15,554 bases of DNA from Thiotrichales bacterium (GCA_024763135.1 JANTGD010000040.1:1-15554), one strand, 5' to 3'; positions 1 to 6,999 are shown, numbered from the stretch's first letter. Numbers and translations are program-made. Notes: generated by a model not told the origin, from the letters alone.

Positions 1-25
1 CTCGGGGAGAAGGACAGGATGAGGG
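1..25 (-). repeat. REP-like repeat, inverted copy
   Basis: Read on the minus strand this matches the repeat at 60-84 at about 18 of 25 positions (both begin CCCTCA and contain CTCCC). The two copies face each other across about 34 bases, as in REP doublets or REPIN-like elements common between genes in gammaproteobacteria. The copy may extend beyond the left edge of the window. The family is inferred from pattern, not from a database. Confidence 0.5.
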
Positions 26-59
26 AATGCATTCAATCAAAGCATTCACGCTTAAAATC

Positions 60-94
60 CCCTCACCCCAACCCTCTCCCTGGGGGAGAGGGGG
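60..94 (+). repeat. REP-like palindromic repeat
   Basis: The motif starts CCCTCACCCC and contains a perfect 9-bp inverted repeat, CCCTCTCCC at 72-80 and GGGAGAGGG at 84-92, with a 3-nt loop. Such C-rich/G-rich hairpins are typical short interspersed repeats between genes. It pairs with the inverted copy at 1-25. Confidence 0.6.
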
Positions 95-204
95 CTAGGA
101 ACTCCGAAACTTGAGTTATTAAGAGTAAAAAGACACAGTGGGGTACGGGGCGGTATACTCTCACGCAAGACAAACAATCCACAGTTAACAGCCCCCGTTG
201 ATTG

Positions 205-233
205 CCTGCGATCTTGATCGCAGGTTTTTTTTT
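205..233 (+). terminator. Strong intrinsic terminator, plus strand
   Basis: A perfect 9-bp stem (CCTGCGATC at 205-213, GATCGCAGG at 216-224) with a 2-nt loop is followed directly by nine T residues (225-233). This is a textbook rho-independent terminator for plus-strand transcription. No plus-strand protein gene precedes it within the window. It could end a gene left of the window or a short RNA starting near 166, downstream of a TATACT box at 154-159. Confidence 0.85.
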
Positions 234-311
234 AGCCATTTTCTAACAAGCCATGTAAAACTCAGGCATGCTAATCCTGCACTACTAAGACCCTCTGATA
301 ACGACTCAACT

Positions 312-380
312 CATCTCTGAACTACGCCATTTCTGCGTTAAAAATACTCATCGACACGTGTAAACTCACATTTTTTGCCT
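312..380 (+). repeat. Interspersed hairpin repeat, copy A
   Basis: This begins with a CTCTGAACTACGCC-like block. It contains a core (340-376) with A-rich and T-rich ends (AAAAAT...ATTTTTT) around a palindromic centre, ACACGTGT. The same arrangement is found inverted at 6044-6117, with strong similarity over about 65 bases. A more diverged core lies inside the MITE-like element at 691-731. Recurrence with conserved palindromic symmetry marks it as a mobile or structural interspersed repeat. Confidence 0.65.
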
Positions 381-638
381 TCACCTGACGTATCTCTGGA
401 GCAATCTGCGCAGTTACGTCTAATTCTAGCGACTCGCTGAGTCCATACACTCTCTATATTCAAGCCTCATACAGAGCAATCAAGAGGTTACGGATCAAGG
501 CGGGATTCGCCGGTGGTCGAGGTCATTACCACAAGGCGCAACACTGAGCTTTAATCTTTGGGACGTTCCCTGCGGGCGGATCTTTAGGCGCTCGTTCACG
601 AAATTGTGCTGGCTTCTCTGAGTAAGTGTCGGCTTAAA

Positions 639-784
639 TTAACAGGTTGCTGAAAAAGTCTCAGCTGGCACGATCCAGCGTTAATTGTGGCTAAAAATGC
701 TCATTTACTGCGTGTAAACTGCGCTTTTTCTCCAGATTTTGCCTTGTCTCGCACCCACCTGAGAGTTTTTCAACAGCCTGTTAA
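639..784. mobile_element. MITE-like element with terminal inverted repeats
   Basis: The 25-bp terminal inverted repeats lie at 639-663 and 760-784 and differ at three positions. Their outer end reads TTAACAGG and they include a run like GCTGAAAAA. The 146-bp interior cannot encode a transposase. It contains the hairpin core at 691-731 (AAAAATGCTC...GCGCTTTTT) that resembles the repeats at 340-376 and 6044-6080. No clear target-site duplication is visible outside the TTAA. This fits a non-autonomous element mobilised in trans. Confidence 0.6.
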
Positions 785-886
785 GGAAGCTCTGATCAAT
801 TCGTAACACGGCACCATAAAATGCTGTATTCAGAGCCTCAGGTACCGCCACGACACTGCGCTCATTCTCCTTGCTACGCATTCTAT

Positions 887-2194
887 TTAGGGTTTAGGCA
901 CTTCTTTTTTGTAGTCGTTGACATCGAGTTCGTGTTTTTTCAACAAAGTCCACACGTGGGAGCGATTCATATTGATTCGGCGCGCCAATTTCACCACCTT
1001 GCCTGCTTCCTCGATCAACCCCTGTTCGAGGTAGAGCTTTTCCGCCGCGGCGGCAGCCTCTTTTTTCACATCGGCCAATGGCCGGTCGAGCAGACTCACC
1101 TGCTCATTTTCAGGCCCAGCCGAGTCACTCGCATGCTGAGTTGGCTTCTTCAAACCAGGCCGTATCGTTTCAGGCAAATGCTCAATATCGGCTTTGCCTG
1201 AACTTGCAAGGCAAGAGATTCTGTAAATAATATTTCTCAACTCCCGGACATTACCTGGGTAATCATAGTGATCCAGAAATGTTCTAAGTCTTGGCGTTAG
1301 CTGAACGGGAGGTCTGCTGAGTTGACCGGCGGCTTCGCCTGAAAAATAGTCAAACAATAGAGAGATTTCATCGCGGCGCTCACGCAGTGGTGGCAAGGTG
1401 ACATTGATTACGCTCAAACGGTAATAAAGATCTTCACGAAACAGGCCTTTCTGGCTCATATCCAATAAATCACGATTGGTGGCAGCCACAATACGCGTAT
1501 CTACATAAGTCACTTGGTCGGAACCGACTCTTTGCAGCTCATTGGACTGGAGCACCCGTAACAACTTCACCTGCCCCTGTAACGGCAGCTCACCGATCTC
1601 ATCCAGGAAAATGGTACCACCGTCTGCGGATTCAAATTTTCCTTTTCTGTCAGACGTGGCACCGGTAAAAGCGCCCCGCTTGTGCCCGAATAGTTCGGAT
1701 TCTAAAAGATTATCTGGAATCGCACCGCAGTTAACCGAGACGTACGGCTTGTCCGCGCGTGAGCCATTGTTATGGATCACCTTGGCCATCAGTTCTTTAC
1801 CGGTACCACTTTCTCCATTGATGAGCACAGGCAGCGTGGTGGGCGCGGCTTTTTCAGCGATCTCCAAGGCTTCCAGCAACTTGGCGCTTTCCCCAAACAC
1901 CCCTTCAAAAATGAAATTGCGCTTCAATAGCGCTTGCTTACGGCTCTTGGAGGATTGTTTCTTCGGTGGTATCGCTGCCGCTTCTGCAGAGGCTTTCAAT
2001 AAACGTTCTTTATGTGAAAGCTGCATAACCTCATCGCGCAGCGCATTGCACTGATGCAGCATCTTTTGTAACTCAGGCCGCTCCATTTTGTTGGTCCAAC
2101 GTAGCGAGGAGCGCATGATTTCAATCTTCTCTAAGAGGCTGGCATACGATAAGGCTGAATCCGTCCCATCTGTGTGTACATCGTATAACTTCAT
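887..2194 (-). CDS. Sigma-54-dependent transcriptional activator (AAA+/Fis-type HTH)
   Basis: This 435-residue bacterial enhancer-binding protein remodels sigma-54 RNA polymerase using ATP. It has a Walker A motif GESGTGKE (127-134), an intact sigma-54 contact loop GAFTGA (174-179), Walker B GGTIFLDE (192-199), the LPPLRER region (267-273) and a C-terminal helix-turn-helix at about 394-422. The N-terminal 95 residues are helical and charged, and contain no receiver, GAF, PAS or FHA domain. The activating signal is therefore not obvious and may be a protein partner. The ATG overlaps the stop of the exporter gene as ATGA (2191-2194), so translation is probably coupled. A sigma-54-like promoter at 15298-15313, heading the cluster, is the likely target. 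The catalytic parts look complete, so it should be functional. Confidence 0.95.
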   Translation of the reverse strand: MKLYDVHTDGTDSALSYASLLEKIEIMRSSLRWTNKMERPELQKMLHQCNALRDEVMQLSHKERLLKASAEAAAIPPKKQSSKSRKQALLKRNFIFEGVFGESAKLLEALEIAEKAAPTTLPVLINGESGTGKELMAKVIHNNGSRADKPYVSVNCGAIPDNLLESELFGHKRGAFTGATSDRKGKFESADGGTIFLDEIGELPLQGQVKLLRVLQSNELQRVGSDQVTYVDTRIVAATNRDLLDMSQKGLFREDLYYRLSVINVTLPPLRERRDEISLLFDYFSGEAAGQLSRPPVQLTPRLRTFLDHYDYPGNVRELRNIIYRISCLASSGKADIEHLPETIRPGLKKPTQHASDSAGPENEQVSLLDRPLADVKKEAAAAAEKLYLEQGLIEEAGKVVKLARRINMNRSHVWTLLKKHELDVNDYKKEVPKP

Positions 2195-5100
2195 CCATCT
2201 GCTCCCGAAATCTGCTTGCTGACGAGTTGATGGTACATTCCCTTCCGCTCGAGCAATTCGCGGTGTGTGCCCTGCTCAACGATAGAGCCATCATACAGCA
2301 CCAAAATGGTATCCGCGTGCATAATTGTACTCAGACGATGCGCAATCACCACTGCGGTGCGTCCTTTGAGTATATCCTGCATATTATTAAGAATGTTGCC
2401 TTCTGACTGAGTATCGAGCGCGGATGTCGCTTCATCAAATATCAACAACCTTGGATCGTGGTAAAGCGCTCTGGCAATACACAGGCGTTGAATCTGCCCG
2501 CCCGACAAGCCCATGCCTCGTTCTCCCACAATGGTTTCATAGCCCAGCGGCATATTGTTAATAAAACCGTGCGCATCCGCGAGCGTGGCCACCTCAATAA
2601 TCCGCTGACGATCGGGGTTTTCTTCGCCCGCCGCAATATTCTCGGTGAGCGTGCCTGAGAACAATAAATTACTCTGCATCACATACCCCACCTGGGCCCG
2701 ATAGTACTCTCGGTCTACAACACTCAAATCATAGCCGTCGATCATAATCCGCCCCTCACTGGGCTCGTAGAAACCCACCATCAACTTCGCCAGTGTTGTT
2801 TTCCCCGAGCCGCTCAGACCGACGATGGCGACCATTTCGCCCGCCTTGACCGAAAAGCTAATGTTCTCCAGAACATATTTGGGCGCATTATCCGTATACC
2901 GGAAATACACATTCTCAAAAGCCACGTCACCATGTAAATCCGGCAGCAAAACCCGGGAGCTGATATCCTCTGGCTTTTGTTCCGGCTCCAAGTCGAGCAC
3001 ATCGCCCAGGCGCTCCATCGCAACGCCGGCTTCATGCACCTGATTCCACATGCCAACCAACCCCATCAAAGGTGCCAATACGCTACCCATCAATGCATTG
3101 AACGCAATCAATTGCCCGATGGTCAGCTCATTGGCCAGCACCAGATTGGCGCCCACCCATAGAATCACAATGGTCGTCGCAGAGTTGAGCAGCTGACTGG
3201 CCAGGCCAATCAGGATGCCAAAGCGTTGCGCCCGGTACTGTACATCGAGTGCTTTAGCGTACTTTTTTTCCCACTTCATACGCATTTGGCGTTCGATGCC
3301 CATTCCCTTAATGGTTTCCGCACCACCTAATGTCTCCATCAAAATGGCTTCCGATTCGGTGGAAGCATTGAATGTTTCACGGGCGTACTTTTTCAATGTC
3401 GGCGTCACTAAAATCGTCAAGAGCAATATCGGAACCACGAATGCAATAAGCAATAAAGTCAACGTAACGTTGTAGATAAATAAAATCGTAAAATAAATAA
3501 ATACCATCAACAGATTCAGCACCGTCGTCACGGTGGATTCGGTCAGAAAGGCGCGAATCGTCTGATTTTCCTGAAACCGCGCGAGTATATCGCCGGTTTT
3601 TCGGGTTAGAAAAAAGGAAATCGGCAGCGACATGGCATGCTTAAAAAACATCGACATCATGGTGAAATCGAGATTTCTCACCATATAGGCCGATAGGAAT
3701 GATCTGAGCGTCATCGTCAATTGCGAGAAAACCGTAGTAATGATCAGACCCATGATCAACAGATTCAACAACTGCACATCCTTGTGCACGATGACCTGAT
3801 CCAGAATATTCTGGGTGATGACCGGAGGTACAACGCCGAGTAGCTGAATAATGAGCGTTGCAAGAAACAGGTGACCCAGGATCTTTTTGTAAGGGCGGAG
3901 ATAACTGACAAATCGAACCCAGGGTGATTTTGTCGATTCTTCCTGTACGATTTCCGTACCCGGGGTGAATAACAAACACGTACCGCTCCAGCCCCGTTCA
4001 AACTCTTCCACCGTTAGTTTTCGAAACCCCGGACCTGGATCGGCTATCCACACATGTGACTTGGACACTCCATAGATAATGATGTAATGATAACCTTCCC
4101 AGTGAGCAATAAATGGCAGCTCGAATCCCAGCAGTGCCTGATAGGTACATTGTACGCCCCGGGTGCTGAATCCCAGTGATTCCCCGACCCGCGCTAAACT
4201 CTCCATCGTCGCGCCTTCGGTGGTGACATTCGCCAATTCACGCAATTTCCCCAACGTCATGGGTATTTTGTAATACTTACAAATCATTGCCAGGCATGCC
4301 GCCCCGCAGTCCATTTCCTCTGCCTGCGGTACCAGAGGAAACCGTTTTATGACCTTCTCTCCATGCTTTGGCTTGGAGCTCAGATCCATAAGAATCGGTC
4401 GTTTACGTTTTTCAATGAGTTTCTTCTGGCGTAATATCTCCCGATCCAGGAATTGAATCCGCTCTTCCAAAACTTCCCGTAGCTTTGGATTTCTCTCTAA
4501 AATAAAATAGATCGTTTTCTCCGGCACTACCAACAATGTGGTATCGGTTACCGCGACTGCGCTAGCTTGCTGTTCTTGTCGCGTCAGTACCGCTTTTTCT
4601 CCAAAAATTTCGCCTTGCGTCAATGTCGCGAGCGACAGCTCGTCCCCGCCTTCTTTGCGTATTATATTGACTTGTCCGCGTCGCACCGCGTACAGGCGAT
4701 GGTCCTCCCGCGTATCTTGCTCCAGAATCGTCTGCCCTGCGGAAATTCGCTTGACCCCAATACTGCCGATGAGCTCTTCGAGTTCCTTTTGTTCTATTTT
4801 TTTATCGAGATCAAACAGCTTGTTGATAAAGCCTCCAGCGGACGCCAATGCGATATAACTGGCGATATACTTCTGCGCTTCGGCATTTCTCTGCAACAAA
4901 GGAATCAGCGCATCACGGGGAATGACCATTACCTCAGTCTTACCTGACGCGCGGACAGACACTTCTAACGGTTCCTCGCGGAACGCGGCTGCCTCCGCGA
5001 ATGTCTCGCCTTTCTTACTGACCCCCTGGCTGATCTCTTTTCCGCCTTCCTCGATAAACATTCTGGCTCGTCCGGAGCGGACAATACATAAACCGTCCGG

Positions 5101-5283
5101 GACATCACCAGCCTGGTAAATCGTATCACCCAAGGCATACTGCGTTTGCTTAATCGCGGCTAAAAGAGATTCTAATTCAGCTTCTGAAAAGACAGACAGC
5201 ATCTTGACGGACTTTAGAAACTTGACATCTTCACTTGTACTCAAGGTGGTCGCTCCAAATTTATTGTTCTCTCTGCGACTCAA
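2191..5283 (-). CDS. ABC exporter with two cNMP-binding-like domains and C39 peptidase (HetC-like)
   Basis: This 1030-residue inner-membrane type I secretion ATPase has two cyclic-nucleotide-binding-fold domains (about 21-145 and 150-275), a C39 peptidase (about 312-440), a six-helix transmembrane region (about 465-745) and an ATPase domain (about 785-1025). The C39 triad looks intact: Q320 and C326 in the DCGAAC motif, H399 and D415. It should therefore cleave a double-glycine leader, unlike HlyB-type exporters. Walker A GLSGSGKTT (822-830), LSGGQ (926-930), Walker B LLIFDEATSALD (946-957) and H982 are all present. Both cNMP domains lack the conserved phosphate-binding Arg (EEPLEVSV, QEQQASAV), so cyclic nucleotide binding is doubtful. 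The start is uncertain: TTG at 5283 gives the longest frame with a weak binding site, while TTG at 5244 has GGAG eight bases upstream. It lies 886 bases after the parvulin gene and may have its own promoter. Confidence 0.95.
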   Translation of the reverse strand: MSRRENNKFGATTLSTSEDVKFLKSVKMLSVFSEAELESLLAAIKQTQYALGDTIYQAGDVPDGLCIVRSGRARMFIEEGGKEISQGVSKKGETFAEAAAFREEPLEVSVRASGKTEVMVIPRDALIPLLQRNAEAQKYIASYIALASAGGFINKLFDLDKKIEQKELEELIGSIGVKRISAGQTILEQDTREDHRLYAVRRGQVNIIRKEGGDELSLATLTQGEIFGEKAVLTRQEQQASAVAVTDTTLLVVPEKTIYFILERNPKLREVLEERIQFLDREILRQKKLIEKRKRPILMDLSSKPKHGEKVIKRFPLVPQAEEMDCGAACLAMICKYYKIPMTLGKLRELANVTTEGATMESLARVGESLGFSTRGVQCTYQALLGFELPFIAHWEGYHYIIIYGVSKSHVWIADPGPGFRKLTVEEFERGWSGTCLLFTPGTEIVQEESTKSPWVRFVSYLRPYKKILGHLFLATLIIQLLGVVPPVITQNILDQVIVHKDVQLLNLLIMGLIITTVFSQLTMTLRSFLSAYMVRNLDFTMMSMFFKHAMSLPISFFLTRKTGDILARFQENQTIRAFLTESTVTTVLNLLMVFIYFTILFIYNVTLTLLLIAFVVPILLLTILVTPTLKKYARETFNASTESEAILMETLGGAETIKGMGIERQMRMKWEKKYAKALDVQYRAQRFGILIGLASQLLNSATTIVILWVGANLVLANELTIGQLIAFNALMGSVLAPLMGLVGMWNQVHEAGVAMERLGDVLDLEPEQKPEDISSRVLLPDLHGDVAFENVYFRYTDNAPKYVLENISFSVKAGEMVAIVGLSGSGKTTLAKLMVGFYEPSEGRIMIDGYDLSVVDREYYRAQVGYVMQSNLLFSGTLTENIAAGEENPDRQRIIEVATLADAHGFINNMPLGYETIVGERGMGLSGGQIQRLCIARALYHDPRLLIFDEATSALDTQSEGNILNNMQDILKGRTAVVIAHRLSTIMHADTILVLYDGSIVEQGTHRELLERKGMYHQLVSKQISGADG

Positions 5284-5330
5284 AACCTGACCCGGCGATG
5301 AGTCATATAAATCGATTCAGTTTATTGCGG

Positions 5331-5448
5331 CAATCCATAGTAAAGCCTCATTCAGCAGGTCTCTTGGTGAGGACCGGGACATGGCCGGCGAGCCACGCCT
5401 TGACCCGGAACAGCTGGGGTGCTCGGTATGAGGCTTTACTATGGATTG
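5331..5448. repeat. 118-bp element bounded by perfect 21-bp inverted repeats
   Basis: The arms at 5331-5351 and 5428-5448 are exact reverse complements (left arm starts CAATCCATAG, right arm ends CTATGGATTG). The 76-bp interior is GC-richer and has no open frame. It lies just upstream of the exporter start. Such an arrangement could be a small non-autonomous mobile element or a large regulatory cruciform or hairpin in the leader of the exporter mRNA. Flanks show no obvious target-site duplication. Confidence 0.7.
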
Positions 5449-5453
5449 TCTTA
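5437..5453 (+). repeat. Direct repeat, copy 1 (TACTATGGATTrTCTTA)
   Basis: This 17-bp sequence differs from 5746-5762 at one position (G versus A) and lies 309 bases from it. It overlaps the right arm of the 21-bp inverted repeat, so part of the arm sequence occurs three times in the gap. It may mark the end of a second element copy or a duplicated insertion boundary. Confidence 0.55.
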
Positions 5454-5612
5454 GTCAGCGTTGAAATTAGTGGGCTGCAGCTCAGTGAGCTTATCAACTC
5501 CTGCACACCTCACCGTTTTTTATCAGCCGGTTTGCGTCACAGTACCGGGCTGACCCAAACGCGCCAAATAACATCTCGAAAACTTGCTTATGAATATTCC
5601 CCCCTCTACCCG

Positions 5613-5629
5613 TAACCCGGACCGGGTTA
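5613..5629. repeat. Short palindrome TAACCCGG-A-CCGGGTTA
   Basis: Perfect 8-bp arms around a single central base are visible at 5613-5620 and 5622-5629. The size suits a dimeric protein-binding site, but no gene starts close by. Its function is unknown. It may simply be part of repeat-derived DNA. Confidence 0.45.
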
Positions 5630-5745
5630 ACTATGATCCATGCCTTACGTGCCTATCGCGCGCTTTTGCGTCCTACGGTATCGATGCGCCGACCCTACCC
5701 TCACGCGCCCTGATACGTACACTCTGTGGCGCTCTCTATAAACCC

Positions 5746-5762
5746 TACTATGGATTATCTTA
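5746..5762 (+). repeat. Direct repeat, copy 2 (TACTATGGATTrTCTTA)
   Basis: This matches 5437-5453 at 16 of 17 positions in the same orientation. Its ATG at 5750 would open a 57-codon plus-strand frame, but there is no ribosome binding site in front of it. Confidence 0.55.
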
Positions 5763-6043
5763 ATAAATGTACGAAGTCGATTTTCACCCACTGCAACCAA
5801 GCGATTGATACCACCTCGTGTACTAATATTTCGTCAAACTGTGCGTCAACCTCTATTGAAAATAGCGTACAGGGCTGTGTAAAAACCGATGCAACGATTG
5901 CATCTTTTTTGCAATTGAAATGAACCACTCCGACTAAGTCCTGAGATAGGCCCCGTCGCATGAATACCCATCCATTTAACGGGGCGTTCTTAGCAAGAAA
6001 ACGCCACTGCTCAGATTGCCCCTGAAAGACATCCGCTCAATTC

Positions 6044-6117
6044 AAAAAATGTGAGCTTACAAGTGTAAACGACCATTTTTCACGCTGAAACGGCGTAGTT
6101 CAGGGGCGAACTGATTA
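6044..6117 (-). repeat. Interspersed hairpin repeat, copy C (inverted)
   Basis: Read on the minus strand this matches the copy at 312-380, including the CTGAACTACGCC block and the core (6044-6080) with AAAAAAT...ATTTTT ends around a TTACAAGTGTAA-like centre. It lies just downstream of the parvulin gene. It could form a stable hairpin in the operon mRNA and shape mRNA stability or termination, although it has no proper T-tract arrangement. Confidence 0.65.
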
Positions 6118-6169
6118 GTTACAACAAAATTCCGCTATAACGCTTACTTGCAAATCGATCGAGGGCCGA

Positions 6170-6922
6170 TTACAGCGCTTGAATCTGATGTTCCTTGGCT
6201 CGCTCTGCCATCCAGGTCTCTTTCAGTAAGGTCTTAATTTCAGAGCGAGTCTCATCGTCTAGCGAAGCCGGCGTAACACTGTCGATTCGGAAAATTTCGA
6301 AGCGACTGCCATCCGAAGATGAAAAAGGCCCCAAAATATCACCCTCTTTTGCATTGAACAGTTTGCTCTCTATTTCACCACTGAGCGATCCACGCAGAAT
6401 TTTTCCAATTTTTCCACCCTGCTCTTTGGTTTCCGCGATGGAGTTTTCCTCGGCCAACTCCGCAAATGCGTCAGCATCATCTTCCAGAATCGAGACAATT
6501 TCGCGTGCCTTACCTTCCGAATCCAAAACAATATGGCTGACTTCAACACTATCGAATCGCGGCGAGTTAAGTTTAAAATACTCTTCCACGGAACCATGAT
6601 TAGTTATATCGTCCAGCATTTTTTCCTGATACGCCTTCTCCGTTAGGTACTCCTCAAAATCATCGAGGCTCACACCCATTTTGTCGAAGTAATCGATCGT
6701 GTCTTTGGCCCGATGCAACCCCATAACACGGCGGAATTGCTCGGATTTATCCTGCACTTCTTCCAACGGCACCTGTATGCCTTTACGCTTCGCCGCATGC
6801 ACCAGAAGTTTTTCACGCAGTACCTCTTCAACCAGACCATCGAATCGCCCCATGAGTTTGAGGGTGCTGATCAGTTTATCGGTGCTGATTACTTCGTCGT
6901 CGATCTTTACTATGTCAGTCAT
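6170..6922 (-). CDS. Cytoplasmic parvulin-like peptidyl-prolyl isomerase/foldase (PpiC/SurA-type)
   Basis: This 250-residue protein has a helical SurA/PrsA-like N-terminal region (about 8-115) and a parvulin domain (about 126-215). The domain shows VSHIVL, FAELAEENS, GGKIG and the GDILGPF block typical of PpiC. There is no signal peptide or lipobox, so it should stay in the cytoplasm, unlike SurA and PrsA. The catalytic site looks weakened: the C-terminal 'yHI' histidine is replaced (RFEIFRI, 207-213) and the usual Phe-Glu pair reads IE. It may act more as a chaperone than an isomerase, perhaps presenting cargo to the exporter. Similar PpiC proteins accompany HetC-like exporters and HlyD adaptors elsewhere. 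GGAG lies about eight bases before the ATG. It sits 114 bases after the HlyD gene. Confidence 0.88.
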   Translation of the reverse strand: MTDIVKIDDEVISTDKLISTLKLMGRFDGLVEEVLREKLLVHAAKRKGIQVPLEEVQDKSEQFRRVMGLHRAKDTIDYFDKMGVSLDDFEEYLTEKAYQEKMLDDITNHGSVEEYFKLNSPRFDSVEVSHIVLDSEGKAREIVSILEDDADAFAELAEENSIAETKEQGGKIGKILRGSLSGEIESKLFNAKEGDILGPFSSSDGSRFEIFRIDSVTPASLDDETRSEIKTLLKETWMAERAKEHQIQAL

Positions 6923-6979
6923 GTTACTTTCTCCACTGGTTTAAGAAATAAAACAGATGATGATTAATCGCTCCTTGAT

Positions 6980-6999
6980 ACTGCCACATCTAAGGCAGT
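6980..6999. other. Small hairpin between HlyD and parvulin genes
   Basis: ACTGCC at 6980-6985 and GGCAGT at 6994-6999 form a perfect 6-bp stem with an 8-nt loop in the 114-base gap. No T-tract follows on the minus strand, so it is not a clear terminator. It could be an mRNA processing or stability structure that sets expression of the two genes apart. Confidence 0.4.

Larger units (their letters stand above)
1..886. other. Left intergenic region, repeat-rich, no convincing gene
   Basis: No open reading frame with a believable ribosome binding site or recognisable product lies here. The plus-strand frame starting near 821 runs antisense to the regulator gene and is a shadow. The region holds a REP-like pair (1-25 and 60-94), a strong plus-strand terminator (205-233), a hairpin repeat (312-380) and a MITE-like element (639-784). 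The stretch 386-638 shows nothing I recognise. Just after the regulator stop, 789-795 and 830-836 form a 7-bp inverted repeat (GCTCTGA/TCAGAGC) without a T-tract, so no clear terminator for the minus-strand operon is visible other than possible structure within the MITE. Confidence 0.7.
5284..6169. other. 886-bp intra-cluster gap with inverted repeats, no convincing gene
   Basis: This gap splits the otherwise tight cluster between the parvulin gene and the exporter gene. It holds a perfect 21-bp inverted repeat (5331-5351/5428-5448), an imperfect 17-bp direct repeat (5437-5453/5746-5762), a near-perfect palindrome (5613-5629) and a hairpin repeat (6044-6117). Short frames exist on both strands (for example 5750-5923 plus and 5755-5961 minus), but neither has a ribosome binding site or a known product. 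No clear promoter for the exporter is visible. A site around 5992-6006 resembles a minus-strand sigma-54 promoter but its spacing is one base short. Confidence 0.65.

Noticed and set aside
665..681. TGGCACG on the plus strand resembling a sigma-54 -24 box
   Set aside because: The -12 part reads AGCGT rather than TTGC at the right spacing, it lies inside a MITE-like element, and no plus-strand gene follows.
821..1201. Plus-strand frame of 126 codons over the end of the activator gene
   Set aside because: It lies almost wholly antisense to the activator, has no recognisable domain and no good ribosome binding site.
5524..5552. Hairpin CAGCCGGT...ACCGGGCTG as a terminator
   Set aside because: One arm has a bulge and no T-tract follows on either strand.
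5331..5762. Integron attC site or CRISPR array
   Set aside because: The inverted and direct repeats lack the attC core (RYYYAAC/GTRRRY pairs in order) and there are too few regularly spaced copies for a CRISPR.
5755..5961. Minus-strand 68-codon frame between the parvulin and exporter genes
   Set aside because: There is no ribosome binding site, no GG leader or signal peptide, and it overlaps another equally weak frame on the other strand.
5992..6006. Minus-strand TGGCGTT-TTC-TTGCT resembling a sigma-54 promoter for the exporter
   Set aside because: The GG-to-GC spacing is one base short, which normally abolishes sigma-54 promoters, and the site is about 700 bases from the gene.
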